From contig JACVTC010000074.1 of NCBI GenBank assembly GCA_016946835.1, forward strand, positions 494,501 to 558,500: DNA of 64,000 nt, written 5' to 3'. Source of the stretch: Neocallimastix lanati (nom. inval.). Lineage: Eukaryota; Neocallimastigomycota; Neocallimastigomycetes; Neocallimastigales; Neocallimastigaceae. Each line of letters begins with the position of its first letter. The stretch's first letter is position 1. Made by a program: the position numbers and the translations under genes. The notes beneath the pieces were generated by a model. The model saw nothing but the letters and a program-made list of their open reading frames with translations. It had not been told where the DNA came from and ran no database searches. Below are positions 46,510 to 57,499 of the stretch, one piece after another.

Positions 46510-47360
46510 ATTATTATATCTTATTTTATTTTATTTTATTTTATTCAATCTGTACTTTATACTTATATTCTACTATTTTATTTTATTTTATTTTATTTTA
46601 TTTTATTCAATCTGTACTTTATACTTATATTCTACTATTTTATTTTATTTTATTTTATTTTATTTTATTTTATTTTATTTTATTTTATTTTATTTTATTT
46701 TATTTTATTTTATTTTATTTATTTTATTTTATTTTATTTTATTTTATTTTATTTTATTTTATTTTATTTTATTTTATTTTATTTTATTTTATTTTATTTT
46801 ATTTTATTTTATTTTATTTTATTTTATTTTATTTTATTTTATTTTATTTTATTTTATTTATTTTATTTTATTTTATTTTATTTTATTTTATTTTATTTTA
46901 TTTTATTTTATTTTATTTTATTTTATTTTATTTTATTTTATTTTATTTTATTTTATTTTATTTTATTTTATTTTATTTTATTTTATTTTATTTTATTTTA
47001 TTTATTTTATTTTATTTTATTTTATTTTATTTTATTTTATTTTATTTATTTTATTTTATTTTATTTTATTTTATTTTATTTTATTTTATTTTATTTTATT
47101 TTATTTTATTTTATTTATTTTATTTTATTTATTTATTTTATTTTATTTTATTTTATTTTATTTTATTTTATTTTATTTTATTTTATTTTATTTTATTTTA
47201 TTTTATTTTATTTTATTTTATTTTATTTTATTTTATTTTATTTTATTATATTTTATTTTATTTTATTTTATTTTATTTTATTTTATTTTATTCAATCTGT
47301 ACTTATATTTATGTTTTTTATTTTATTTTATTTTATTTCATTTTATTTTATTTTATTCAA
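46510..47360. repeat. (TTTTA)n satellite-like array, about 850 bp
   Basis: The array is almost pure TTTTA, with occasional TTTA phase slips and three to four copies of a TTCAATCTGTAC...TATTCTAC spacer near its edges. It lies inside MULE 2 near the right end. Confidence 0.97.
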
Positions 47361-48159
47361 TCTGTATTTTCTGTTGATAATATAAACAAGGTATTAATGT
47401 ATTAATAATAATTAATAATATTTAAAATAAAATAAAAAAAGTATAATAATTATATTATATATATAGTAATTATATATATATATATATATTTTTATTTAAT
47501 TCTCTAAAAAAAAATTTTTAGTCATAATAAACATCTTAATTATTTTTATTATTATTTAAAAATTTATTTATTCATTTATAATTTATTTATTTATTTATTT
47601 ATTTATTACATTACAATACGCCATGTTTTCCAAAATGCACTACAACAAAATACAAATTTATGTAATAAAAATTTTCGAAATGACACACCCCCAAATTTAA
47701 AAATAATGATTTAAATATGTGGCTTGAATTATAAATTTTGTAACATAAATCAATATTTTAGTTATAATCTAATATTTATATTTATATAGTTATTTAAATA
47801 ATTCCTTATAAATAATCATTATTAATATTTATATTTATTTAATGGTTTATTTTAATCATAAGAACAAGTAATTAAATAGTTAATTATAACAAAATAACAT
47901 AAAAATAAAGTATTTATATGAATTAAGAGAAGTTAAAGAAATGTAAATGTAACTTTGTGTGTAATTGAAAGTGTATGAAAGTTGTTAGATAGTTTTCAAA
48001 TATTTAAAATCTCAATAATAAATTAAATAAATAAATAATACTAAAATAAATTTAATAAATAAACACCAACAAAAGTACATCGTACTTTTGAGTTGTATAA
48101 CATAAGTCAAATCTTTAAATATAATTATTTCCATTATTAATAATTGTAAATTAAAAATT

Positions 48160-49151
48160 TATTTATCAAAAATATGTCTTCGTTTCCTTTTTTTTTTACT
48201 CGTATATTATATAATATTATGCATTATAAATTGTCAAAAATAAAAATAATTTATATCTTTATGTTAACAAAAATACTTATGAATAATTCATTAAACACGA
48301 AATATTATATAGAAGAAAAAAAATAATTTGTTGATTTGATACTATTTCAAAAAATATAAAAAAAATGAATGGAAAACCCATTATAAAATAAGAAAAAGTA
48401 AATTATTTAACTGGTATTAAGAACTTTATGTTATATATTAAAAAAAATAATAATAAAAAAATAAAAATAAAAGAAAAAAAAAATTTTTTTTTTTTTATTT
48501 TATAATTATTATCGACTGAATAATAAAAAAAATTTAATAATTATGTTATCCAAAAAGGTGTTTCTAATATCTTTTTAAAAAGATTGTTATTAATACAATA
48601 AATCATGAATCATATATTATGAAACATAAATAATAAATAATAAATAATGAATAATAAATAATAAATAATAAATAATAATTAAAAAATAATAAATAATTAA
48701 ATAATTTGATAGAATATGTGAAATATTAATATGTTTTTAATTTAACTCAAATTTTAAATTCACTTTATTATAGAAAATTTAAAATTTAACTATGTTGTTT
48801 AGCTTTTTTTTTCATTATTATTGCTATTGATAATATATTTTTATGAATTTATTATTAAAAAAATTATATATTAATAAGTTAACATTTTTAGTTTCTTTTG
48901 TTATTGGTAATTTCAATATTTATCTAAAATTTAATAATTTTTGCTTTGATAAATGTAATAATTTATATTATATGTTTTTTTGAAAAAAAAAATGAAAAAT
49001 AATTTTTATTTTTTATTTTTTTATTTTTTATTTTTATTATTTTTTCATACTTATTTTTGCTTTTTAATTATATGATCAAAAAAAATTTTTTTTGATATTA
49101 ATTATATCAAATTTAAAATTTAAAATAATTTTTTTTTTCTTAATTGATGAA
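48160..49151. other. 3' flank of protease copy D
   Basis: It begins with a diverged copy of the duplicated block (GGAAAACCCATTATAAAATA, AATCATGAATCATATATTAT) and continues into the flank shared by all copies (for example CTATTGATAATATATTTTTA near 48833). No gene is supported. Confidence 0.7.
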
Positions 49152-51752
49152 TTAATTTAGAATACCACACCAATGACCATCTTCAGAACCCCATTGACCA
49201 TCTTTATCTACATATAATACATTTTTAGTTTCCATACAACATGGAAATCCTATAATATTGAAAATTTAGATAAATTTAATATATATATAATTTAACTAAA
49301 TTTTATAGATATATATAAATATTTATTTTAATTATCATTTACCTAATGAAAGAGACCAGCACTATATGATAAAAAATGAAGAAAAAATTATATTATTATT
49401 AGTATTTATCAATTTTAATATTATAATCATTAAAATAATGCTACTTACGACTTTGGAACATTTTTCTAAATTATTAGTATAGTTTTCAAGAATAGGGTTC
49501 ATTAAAACAGAATATTTTCTATTTTCTTCGTTTATAATATTATTGAATTGAAAACATTTATTTGTATTAACTTTTTCACATTTTTTTTTTAATTCCTCTT
49601 TTTTGATATTATCAGGGATACTATTATAATGGCATTCCATGTAATTGCTTAAAAAATCTCTCAGTCTTACAGAATTATATATTGAATTTGAATTAATATA
49701 TGTTGTTTTATTATAATTATCAATAAATCCAAATGATTTATATTTTTTAGCAATGGAACAGACAGATTGATTAGCAAATTGACGTTTATAGAATGTTTGA
49801 CATTTATCTGATTCAAATGTTTCTCCCTTTTTTAAAGTTTCACTTGCATTCATATTTTCTTTAATTTCAAATTGGCATTCTTCATTCTCTTTAACTTCTT
49901 TTTCACATTCTTCAATCGCCTTTTCTATAGTGGTACAATATCCAAATTCACTTTGACATCCATTTTCAATGAGACATTTCTCCCAAGGACCATTTTCGAA
50001 AGAAATGTATTCTCCTTCCTCGGAACAACATCCACTAGAACAAGAGGCATTTACTCCTTCACCACATTTAACATTAGTATCATCTTGTGAATAAATACTA
50101 CGCTTACCATTATTAACAAAATAATTAGGAGTATTAAAGGTTTTACTATATCCTAAATTATTAATAGCATCTTTGAAAGACAATTGTTGTAACTTTTTCC
50201 TCATAGACTCAGTGGTGTAATTTTCTGGAAATTCAGACATAATTAATGCAGCAATTCCTGATACAATAGGAGCTGAACATGAGGTTCCTCCAGTTTCGAT
50301 AAATGATTCACTACTTCCATTCGTAAAATCAGCACAGGTAACTTCGGCTGGTGCAAATATATCAACACAATCTCCGTAATTAGAATTATATGCTTTAAAA
50401 TAACCATTTTCATTAATAGCATTGGTTATAGCTCCAACAGTTATAGATTTACGATATCCTGAAAAAGAACTGAAATTTGGACTTTCCTTACTTTCACATA
50501 TATTTCTATTTTCATTACCAGCAGCATCAATAATAACAATTCCTTTTTCATTTAAAGCTTTAAGCATATCATCAACCAAATCCAAATAGTACGGCCATCT
50601 TAAAGATAAATTAACAATAGTTTTATGAGGAGTAGCATGATCTTTAATATAACCTAATGCAAAATATGTGGAAATTAAAAAATCATCACAGGTGATCATG
50701 TGTAAATTGGCTTTTTTAGCTACTCCACTATATTTTCCTCCTGCAACTGATAAATCCATAATACCATGATATGGATAATAACCTTCCATATAGGTACAAT
50801 TCTTTTTTTGTTCTTCTTTGGTTTCATTAATTCCAGTTACTGTAGCAAAGGCATCACAAGTTACTGTTCTTTCATAAGAAGTTCCTTCATAAGTATCAAA
50901 ATCAATATGATCAGCTATTAAACCATCATCAATGGCATAAATATCAATTCCTTGACCTGCAGAACTTGGATAATAATAATTTTTATCAATACTTTTACCT
51001 TCATAATAATAAGGTAATTGAGAAATTAATTGTAAATGATTAATAGTGGAAACATTTGAAAGATCTTGAACACTGACTTCCTTCCAACCAGTTTCTCTTT
51101 TGATAGCTTCAAGATTATAATATTCATGTTTATTATTATTGTTAAAATATTCTTCACTTCTTTTATTCAAATTAAATTTTGCTTCCACAGGAGTATTCAT
51201 TTGATCATTTCCAATGATATTTAATTTTTCATTTTTTTTACAGTATAATACATTTTTCATATTACAAACAGTTTTGGCAGTTTCTTCTGAAAGATAAGCA
51301 CTTACAAGTTTGTAATTTAAAACATCAGAAATATGCATAACCAAGTTTGATTCAAATGGAATATATTCAGAAGAAGTAGAATTATCAGATTTATTCAACT
51401 CCAATGAACGTTTGTAGAATCCATTGTCTTGTTTATTTATGAATAAAAATTTTTTTCTTTGTTCATTACGTTTTTCTTTTGGAAGAGACTCTAATTCATC
51501 AAGTTTATTATCTAATTCACCATTTTCTAAAGTATAGGTTTCTTTCTTTTCTTCTATTACATCATAGATATCGTTCATTCTATCATTGACTAATTCATCA
51601 ATTTTATTTCGAACTGTTTGACTTTCTTTATAATAATATTTATCTGATTTATTTCTTAAAATAGCCACAATATAATAAGAATTTTCAGAATAAACGAAAG
51701 ACACACAGTTCAAAAAAATTAGAACTATCAATGTAAAAAAGTAATTATTCAT
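49152..51752 (-). CDS. Secreted subtilisin-like (S8) protease with chitin-binding module and dockerin, copy D
   Basis: There are three exons: 49449-51752, 49343-49361 (19 nt) and 49152-49249, giving about 806 residues with no stop or frameshift. Introns are 87 and 93 nt. The domain order is the same as B1 with a single dockerin: CWSLSLGFPCC (Tyr to Phe), then [14 protein letters not shown]8 motifs are kept, but the contexts drift. The catalytic Asp is in AIDDG instead of AIDGG. The catalytic His follows Tyr (YPYHGIMD) instead of Gly. The hevein-like module has lost one Cys (EGEC to EGEY; codon at 50007-50009). It could be an active protease with weakened chitin binding, or an early pseudogene. 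The frame runs on about 28 codons into intron 1 if unspliced. Confidence 0.9.
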
Positions 51753-51970
51753 TTTTTTTATTTTTAAATGATTATTATATTGATAGTTTAGTATTTAGTA
51801 ATTTTTTATATTTTTATTTTTATTTTTCTTTTTAATTTAATATTTTTAATATTTTTAATATTATTAATATCATTTAATTTTTAATATTTTAAATATTATT
51901 AATATTAAAAATTATTTTAAATTTTTATAATTTTGTTTTATAAAAGAGAAAAAAAATAAAAATTTTATAT

Positions 51971-51977
51971 TTATATA
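51971..51977 (-). promoter_or_regulatory. TATA box upstream of protease copy D
   Basis: The minus strand reads GTGAGTATATAAATATA, 219 bp upstream of the ATG. The element and the distance are the same as in copy C. Confidence 0.6.
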
Positions 51978-51989
51978 CTCACAAAAAAA

Positions 51990-52790
51990 TCTAAACTATA
52001 TATATATATATTTCTTTAATTCTTTATTAAAAGAAAAAAAGTTTTTATTTATTAATTATTTATTAATTATTTGTTATTATTTATTATTATTATATATTTA
52101 TATATTATTTATTATTTATTAATTTATAGTTAAAACATGGAAAAGAATATTCTTTTTATTTTATTATTGTTATTAAATTTCTTAAAAAATAAAAAAATTA
52201 AAATGAAATAAAATTTTTAAATGGTAATACAAATTATCAATATTGCATAAATTATAATAAATAATATTTATTTAAATTATTTAAAGGAAATTATAAATTT
52301 TTTATTTTTTATTTAATGGATATTATTTAGTTAATTTTTTTTTAAAAAATTTTTAATTTATATCTGAACTTAAAAAATTATATTAAAAAAAAAAAAAATA
52401 TGTTAATTATTAAACCTATAATAAATATTAAAATTTATTATTAAATAATCCATAAAAAAAATATAAATATATATTTAAATAAACATTAATATAAATATTT
52501 AAATAAATATAAATAATTTTTTTTTCATAGATTATTTAAATCAATAAATAAAAATATAATAATTGTAATAATAAATATTTATTATTTAATTTATTAATTG
52601 AAAGATAAAATTTTTAAATATATATTAAAAAAAAGGAATAATTTTAAAAAGGATTTTTTATATAACTATGTTAAAATAACTTTTTTTCTTTTTTTTTTTT
52701 TTACAAGATTATTTATAATAATATTGATATAAATTGAAATATTCAAACCTTAATTAATATAAATTTATTTTTATTTATGAATATTTATTT
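51990..52790. other. AT-rich sequence; partial LTR family 1 start near 52729
   Basis: No gene is seen. Around 52729-52770 the sequence TTGATATAAATTGAAATATT then CAAACCTTAATTAATATAAA matches the beginning of LTR family 1, but the rest of the LTR is absent. Confidence 0.6.
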
Positions 52791-52799
52791 GTTTATATA

Positions 52800-52945
52800 T
52801 ATATATTATATTTATAAATATTATTTTTTTAAATTATAAATTATTCATTAGATAATGCTACTTTCGCCTTTAGAATACTTTTATCTATTATTAGAAAAAT
52901 TTTCATGAATAGGTTTGATTAAAATATTTATAATACTAAACATTC
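52800..52945 (-). pseudogene. Relic of a further protease copy (end of exon 1 and first intron)
   Basis: About 140 bp aligns with the end of exon 1 and start of intron 1 in copy C. Shared features are the AAATTATAAATTATTCA intron stretch, the donor region (GATAATGCTACTTTCGCC, where the GTAAGT donor is changed), and the last codons including the segment for SVLM-P-H-N. The rest is AT repeat. It is evidence of at least one more member of the array. Confidence 0.7.
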
Positions 52946-53099
52946 TTCACATTATAAATATATATATAAATAAAAATAAATATAAATAAATATATATATA
53001 AATATTTAAATAAATCTAATTATTTATAAATATAAATATATAAATAAATATAAATATAGAATAAATATATATAAATATATAGATTATTATTAATATTTT

Positions 53100-53564
53100 T
53101 AATTTTTAAATCATTGATTATAAATATTGCTCAAAGATTCTTTTCAATTGCGATTGGTTTTAATAAGAATAAATTTGTAAAATGAATAATAATAATTAAT
53201 AAATATCAAAAATAATTAATTAAATAAATATATTTTTGTGTCTTTTTATTATTTCTTATTATATTTATTTTATGATAAATTCATTATTATTACTTATTAT
53301 ATTTATTCTATGATAAACTCCAAAAGATAAATAATATTGAATAAATATTATATTTATTCTATGATAAACTCCAAAAGATAAATAATATTGAATAAATAAA
53401 ATGTATTTGTTTTATAATATCTAACTTTATTTGATATCTTTGATATGATAATTAGTTCACCTACACTGAAATTCTAATAAATCATATTAAACTTTTATTT
53501 CTGTTTTACAGGCCAATAAGTAACAAATAATTATTATAATTATTATTATTTAAAGTAATTTTCT
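53100..53564. repeat. Upstream segment duplicated at 41740-42240; includes 50-bp tandem repeat
   Basis: It is the paralogue of the segment upstream of copy C. A 50-bp unit (TATTATATTTATTCTATGAT then AAACTCCAAAAGATAAATAA) is repeated in tandem at about 53294-53393. Confidence 0.75.
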
Positions 53565-53747
53565 GATGCTCGTGGTCATTAGAGATATATGTAGGAACGT
53601 TAGGAATGCATCTCCGGGCAGTGTGTAACGACGATTGAGAGCGGCGAAGCTGATACAGTATGCCAATAACTCATCACCTTACAGTTAATTAATAACTGTA
53701 TGGCCATATGGGAGATGGGTACCCATATGTGCAAGTCTATGTTTTGT
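53565..53747 (+). mobile_element. SINE-like structured element, copy 2, with 16-bp target duplication
   Basis: This 183-bp, comparatively GC-rich insertion lies between perfect TTTAAAGTAATTTTCT repeats (53549-53564 and 53748-53763). The paralogous segment at about 42235 has the target without the insertion. It aligns with the complement of 30065-30235. Visible stems are 53612-53641 (hairpin with GTAACG loop), 53658-53677 (GTATG/CATCAC with one bulge), and 53681-53687 with 53693-53699 (ACAGTTA/TAACTGT), plus the palindrome ATGGGTACCCAT. An A-box-like TGGTCATTAGAG is near the 5' end and a TTTTGTTTT tail is at the 3' end. There is no coding potential. It is not matched to any family I know. Confidence 0.75.
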
Positions 53748-53991
53748 TTTAAAGTAATTTTCTCAATAATTCTCAAAAATATACATTTTACAAAGTTTTC
53801 TTCATAATTTTTTGACAATAATTTTATATTATTAAACTTTTGGATAATTTTTCAATTTATAATCTCTGTAACTTTAAATAATAATAAATTAAAATATATA
53901 TAATAAAGTTTCATTCCATGATAATCTAAAATTAATATTATTTTTAATTTATTATTATTTAAAGTTTCATTCCATGATAATTTCTAAAAAA

Positions 53992-54320
53992 TGATATAAA
54001 AAAAGAAAATAGAAACTTTAATTATTAATAAATTATTTCACTAATAATTACATATATATAAATTAATAAGCATTAAACTATCACTTGATTAATTATCATA
54101 TGATTTATAAAATGATCTGATATAAAACAAATATACGAAGTAACATATTTGTATATTTGAATATTTGTATATTCAGATATTAAATTTATATCTTATTATT
54201 TATAATAATTTATATTATTATATATATTATATTATTATTTATATTTTATATTATTTATATTTTGTATATATTATTTATATTCCTTATATATATTTCTTAA
54301 ATATTAAATTATACTTCTTA
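53992..54320. other. LTR family 2-like relic and AT-rich sequence
   Basis: TGATATAAAAAAAGAAAATA then GAAACTTTAATTATTAATAA resembles the start of LTR family 2, decayed. The remaining sequence is AT-rich with no gene. Confidence 0.45.
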
Positions 54321-54329
54321 TTTTAAATT

Positions 54330-54780
54330 ATTAAAGTTTATAATTATTAAAGTATATATAATTAATATAATAGTTTATATTATTTATATATTATTAATAT
54401 TAAAATATTATTATTTATTTATATATATATTTATATATATATATTTATTTATAATAATTATATATTATTAATACTTTACAGTATAATTAATATTAATTCT
54501 TATTCTTGTTTTTGTTTTTTCTTTAGTAGAAATAATATTGTAATTATAAAATTATTAAAGTTTATAATTATTAAAGTATATATAATTAATATAATAGTTT
54601 ATATTATTTATATATTATTAATATTAAAATATTATTATTTATTTATATATATATTTATATATATATATTTATTTATAATAATTATATATTATTAATACTT
54701 TACAGTATAATTAATATTAATTCTTATTCTTGTTTTTGTTTTTTCTTTAGTAGAAATAATATTGTAATTATAAAATATTA
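54330..54780. repeat. 224-bp tandem duplication
   Basis: Two nearly identical copies with 224-bp spacing, as shown by TTTACAGTATAATTAATATT then AATTCTTATTCTTG ending near 54510 and again near 54735. Noncoding. Confidence 0.9.
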
Positions 54781-54902
54781 ATAAAAATTATTAATAACTC
54801 AAAATACACTTATTAAACCAGCTACAACATAAAGAATAACGTGACATAAAATAGATTTATGTAATATAAAATACATAAAATTAATGTAGACATAAATTTT
54901 AT

Positions 54903-56100
54903 GGGGGAGGTGCATTTCGCAAAATTTCATTTCGGAAAAGTTTCATTTCGCAAAAAAAATTTTTTAAAGTTAATAAATAAATAAATTAATAATAAAACAA
55001 ATAAATAATATAAATAATTTAAATAAATAACTAAATAAATAAAAATAAATAAATAAAACTATAATAAATAAATAAATTTAAAATTAAATTTTTTAAAAAA
55101 AAGAAAAATATTTATATACATATATATAATGAATATACATTATATAATAATAAATATTCATTAGAATTAAAGCTTTAAAAAAATAAAATATTTTATCATA
55201 CATTTTAAATGTTCTATAATATATGATTAATAATAATTTTATATATATATATAAATAAGTATTAATAATTTAAAAGTTATATAAAGATAATAATTTAAAA
55301 TAAATTTTTTAAAAAAAAGAAAAATATTTAAATACATATATATAATGAATATACATTATATAATGAATATACATTATATAATAATAAATATTCATTAGAA
55401 TTAAAGCTTTAAAAAAATAAAATATTTTATCATATGTTTTAAACGTTCTATAATATATGATTAATAATAATTTTATATATATATATAAATAAGTATTAAT
55501 AATTTAAAAGTTATATAAAGATAATAATTTAAAATATAAGTATAAAAATTAAAAATAATTAAAAAATAATTATTATAAAGATTATATTTTAAATTATTAT
55601 CTTTATATAAGTATAAAAATTAAAAATAATTAAAAAATAATTATTATAAAGATTAAAAAATAATATATAAATGATTAATTGATCATTTTTACACCTTTTA
55701 AGTTTTCTATTGAGAATTTTATTTTATTTTTATTTTTTTTTAATTTTATTTTATAATTATATTTTATTATTAAATATTTTAATAATAAAACATTTCCATT
55801 TTATTTTATTCAAATAAAATAAATAAAATTATATATTTTATAATTGAATTATATTTTTTATATTACTTTATAATTTATTTTTTTTATATTTTATTTATTT
55901 TTATTTATTTTTATTTTATTACTTTATTATATATATATATATATTTTTTTTACTGTAAATGTTATTAAAACTAAAAAAAAAAAATAAAAATAAAAATAAA
56001 AATAAATTTAACCCTATTCCTATTTATTTATTTTTACAAGCCACATTGTAATACATGAATAAATGATCAAATATAAATTATGTCTAAATGCAATACCCAT
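54903..56100. mobile_element. Non-autonomous MULE-like element (about 1.2 kb)
   Basis: The left end GGGGGAGGTGCATTTCGC resembles the MULE 2 end. The right end complement, GGGTATTGCATTTAGAC, is a weaker match. The flanks ACATAAATTTTAT (left) and ATAAATTTATGTTATG (right) correspond to one uninterrupted sequence at about 29945, which supports an insertion with a roughly 9-11-bp duplication. The interior has a 234-bp tandem duplication (55080-55540) and a long inverted repeat. There is no transposase. Confidence 0.55.
55517..55604. repeat. 22-bp perfect inverted repeat
   Basis: The arms are 55517-55538 and 55583-55604 (AAAGATAATAATTTAAAATA plus TA, and its complement). They sit at the end of the internal duplication of the MULE-like element and are followed by a repeat of the spacer. 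Confidence 0.85.
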
Positions 56101-56740
56101 AATATAAATTTATGTTATGTAAATATGTAAATAATTTATAAATTAATTAAATTTTATTATATTTCATTTTAATTATTTTATTTTATATATTTTTATTATA
56201 TTTTTATTATATTTATATTACATTTTTATTATATTTTTATATGTTATAATTATTATAAATATTTTATTTTTTAGATTATAATTTTTATAATATTTAACTA
56301 AATAATTAATTCATTACATTTTAAAATAGTTTATAATTAAAGAAAATTATATAGAGAATACTTTTTCTTTATGTTAATTCTTTGCAATTGTAACAAGCAA
56401 ATAGTAATATTATTGCCAAATTAATATATATTTTTCTTAATTAAATTAGTTTAATCATATTAAAAATATGAATTTATAAAATTTAGTATTTAATTAAATA
56501 AATTTAAATTATAAAATAAATAAATAAATTTATATTAATAAATTATATAAAATAAATTGTCAGAAATAAGTTTAATATAATTAATAAATAATTAATAAAT
56601 AATAAAAAAAAAAAATAAATATAATTAATAAATAATTAATAAATAATAAAAAAAAAAAATAAATATAAAATAAATTTAAGTGTAAATAAATATAGTTATA
56701 AACAATAAATTTATGTATACTGTGGCGTATATCATTTAAT
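56101..56740. other. AT-rich sequence, no gene seen
   Basis: It contains AT-rich sequence and a direct repeat of a TATAATTAATAAATAATTAA-(A)n unit near 56576-56665. No gene, RNA or transposon border is supported. Confidence 0.5.
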
Positions 56741-57044
56741 GGGGGAGAGCGCGTTTCGGAACCGCACGTGAATATATATATAAGCCACATGTTTTTTGAG
56801 ATGGCGTATTATATATAAATTTTTTTATATAAATAATGTAAATCATTATTTTTTTTGAAATATATCACATTTTAAATATTTTTAATAATTATTTTTTCAA
56901 AGAAATTATATGTGCCATTTTATTTTAATTTTTTAAATATTATTTTCATAAATAAAAATTTATAAAAAATAATGTAAACCACATTCCGAAATGAAATTTT
57001 ATGTAAAAAATTTTAAAGCCACATTCCGAAACGCACAACCCTCC
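56741..57044. mobile_element. MULE-type MITE (about 304 bp)
   Basis: The left end GGGGGAGAGCGCGTTTCGGA and the complement of the right end GGAGGGTTGTGCGTTTCGGA form inverted ends. Subterminal AAGCCACAT/ATGTGGCTT motifs are on both sides. It is flanked by ATTTAAT (56734-56740, 57045-57051; 8 of 9 bases if extended by two). It has no coding capacity. The ends are related to those of MULE 2 and the 54903 element. Confidence 0.82.
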
Positions 57045-57230
57045 ATTTAATGATATATATCATATGAATCAATGTAAAATTATTATAGATAGGAATATAA
57101 ATTTTAAATGTAAATAATATTATGTACGAGATTTTCTTTAACAAAAAATTTAATAAATAAAGTGTGATTTATAATATAAATAAATATAACTAACTTTTCG
57201 CAATACTGAACCTGACAACTTTATCAAAAA

Positions 57231-57485
57231 TTTTAAAATATTTTTGTATAATTTTAATTATTATTAATTAAAATTAATTAAAATTTTATTTTAATAATAA
57301 TTAAAATTATACAAAATATTTTAAATTAGTTTTTTAATTAATTTTTTAATTTAAATATTTTTGATCTATTAATTTATCAAAAACTTTAAAATATTTTGTA
57401 TAATTTTAATTATTATTAAATTAATTTTTTAATTGATTTTAATTAATAATAATTAAAATTATACAAAAATATTTTAAATTAATTT
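57231..57485. repeat. Two adjacent long AT palindromes
   Basis: Arms of about 33 bp (TTTAAAATATTTTTGTATAA then TTTTAATTATTATTA and the complement) occupy 57231-57265 / 57291-57323. A second diverged copy of the same palindrome is at 57388-57418 / 57450-57480. Just before them, GAACCTGACAACTTTATCA resembles the end of LTR family 2. Confidence 0.75.
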
Positions 57486-57499
57486 TTTAATTTAAAAAT

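Larger units (their letters stand above)
42629..47692 (+). mobile_element. MULE transposon 2 (5,064 bp) with inverted ends and 9-bp target duplication
   Basis: The left end (GGGGAGTGTGCATTTCG onward) and the complement of the right end (GGGGGTGTGTCATTTCG onward) share terminal inverted repeats. A perfect about 41-bp core covers left 42641-42680, starting ATTTCGAAAATTTTTATTAC. The element is flanked by AAATTTAAA at 42620-42628 and 47693-47701, a 9-bp duplication as expected for Mutator-like elements. The uninterrupted target survives in LTR copies at about 8310 and 26490. It carries a transposase pseudogene, a later LTR insertion and a huge TTTTA array. Confidence 0.95.
42541..48102 (-). mobile_element. 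Solo LTR family 1 split by a MULE
   Basis: The left part is 42541-42628 and the right part 47693-48102. Together they match 8235-8800, with the break between the CATAAATCAAATTTAAA and ATGATT..TGTGGCTTG segments. It ends GAGTTGTATAACA, and a clear LTR target duplication was not seen. The MULE accounts for the gap. Confidence 0.85.

Noticed and set aside
53600-53818. Minus-strand 72-codon frame across the SINE-like element
   Set aside because: It spans the insertion border and is not open in the other copy at 30.1 kb.
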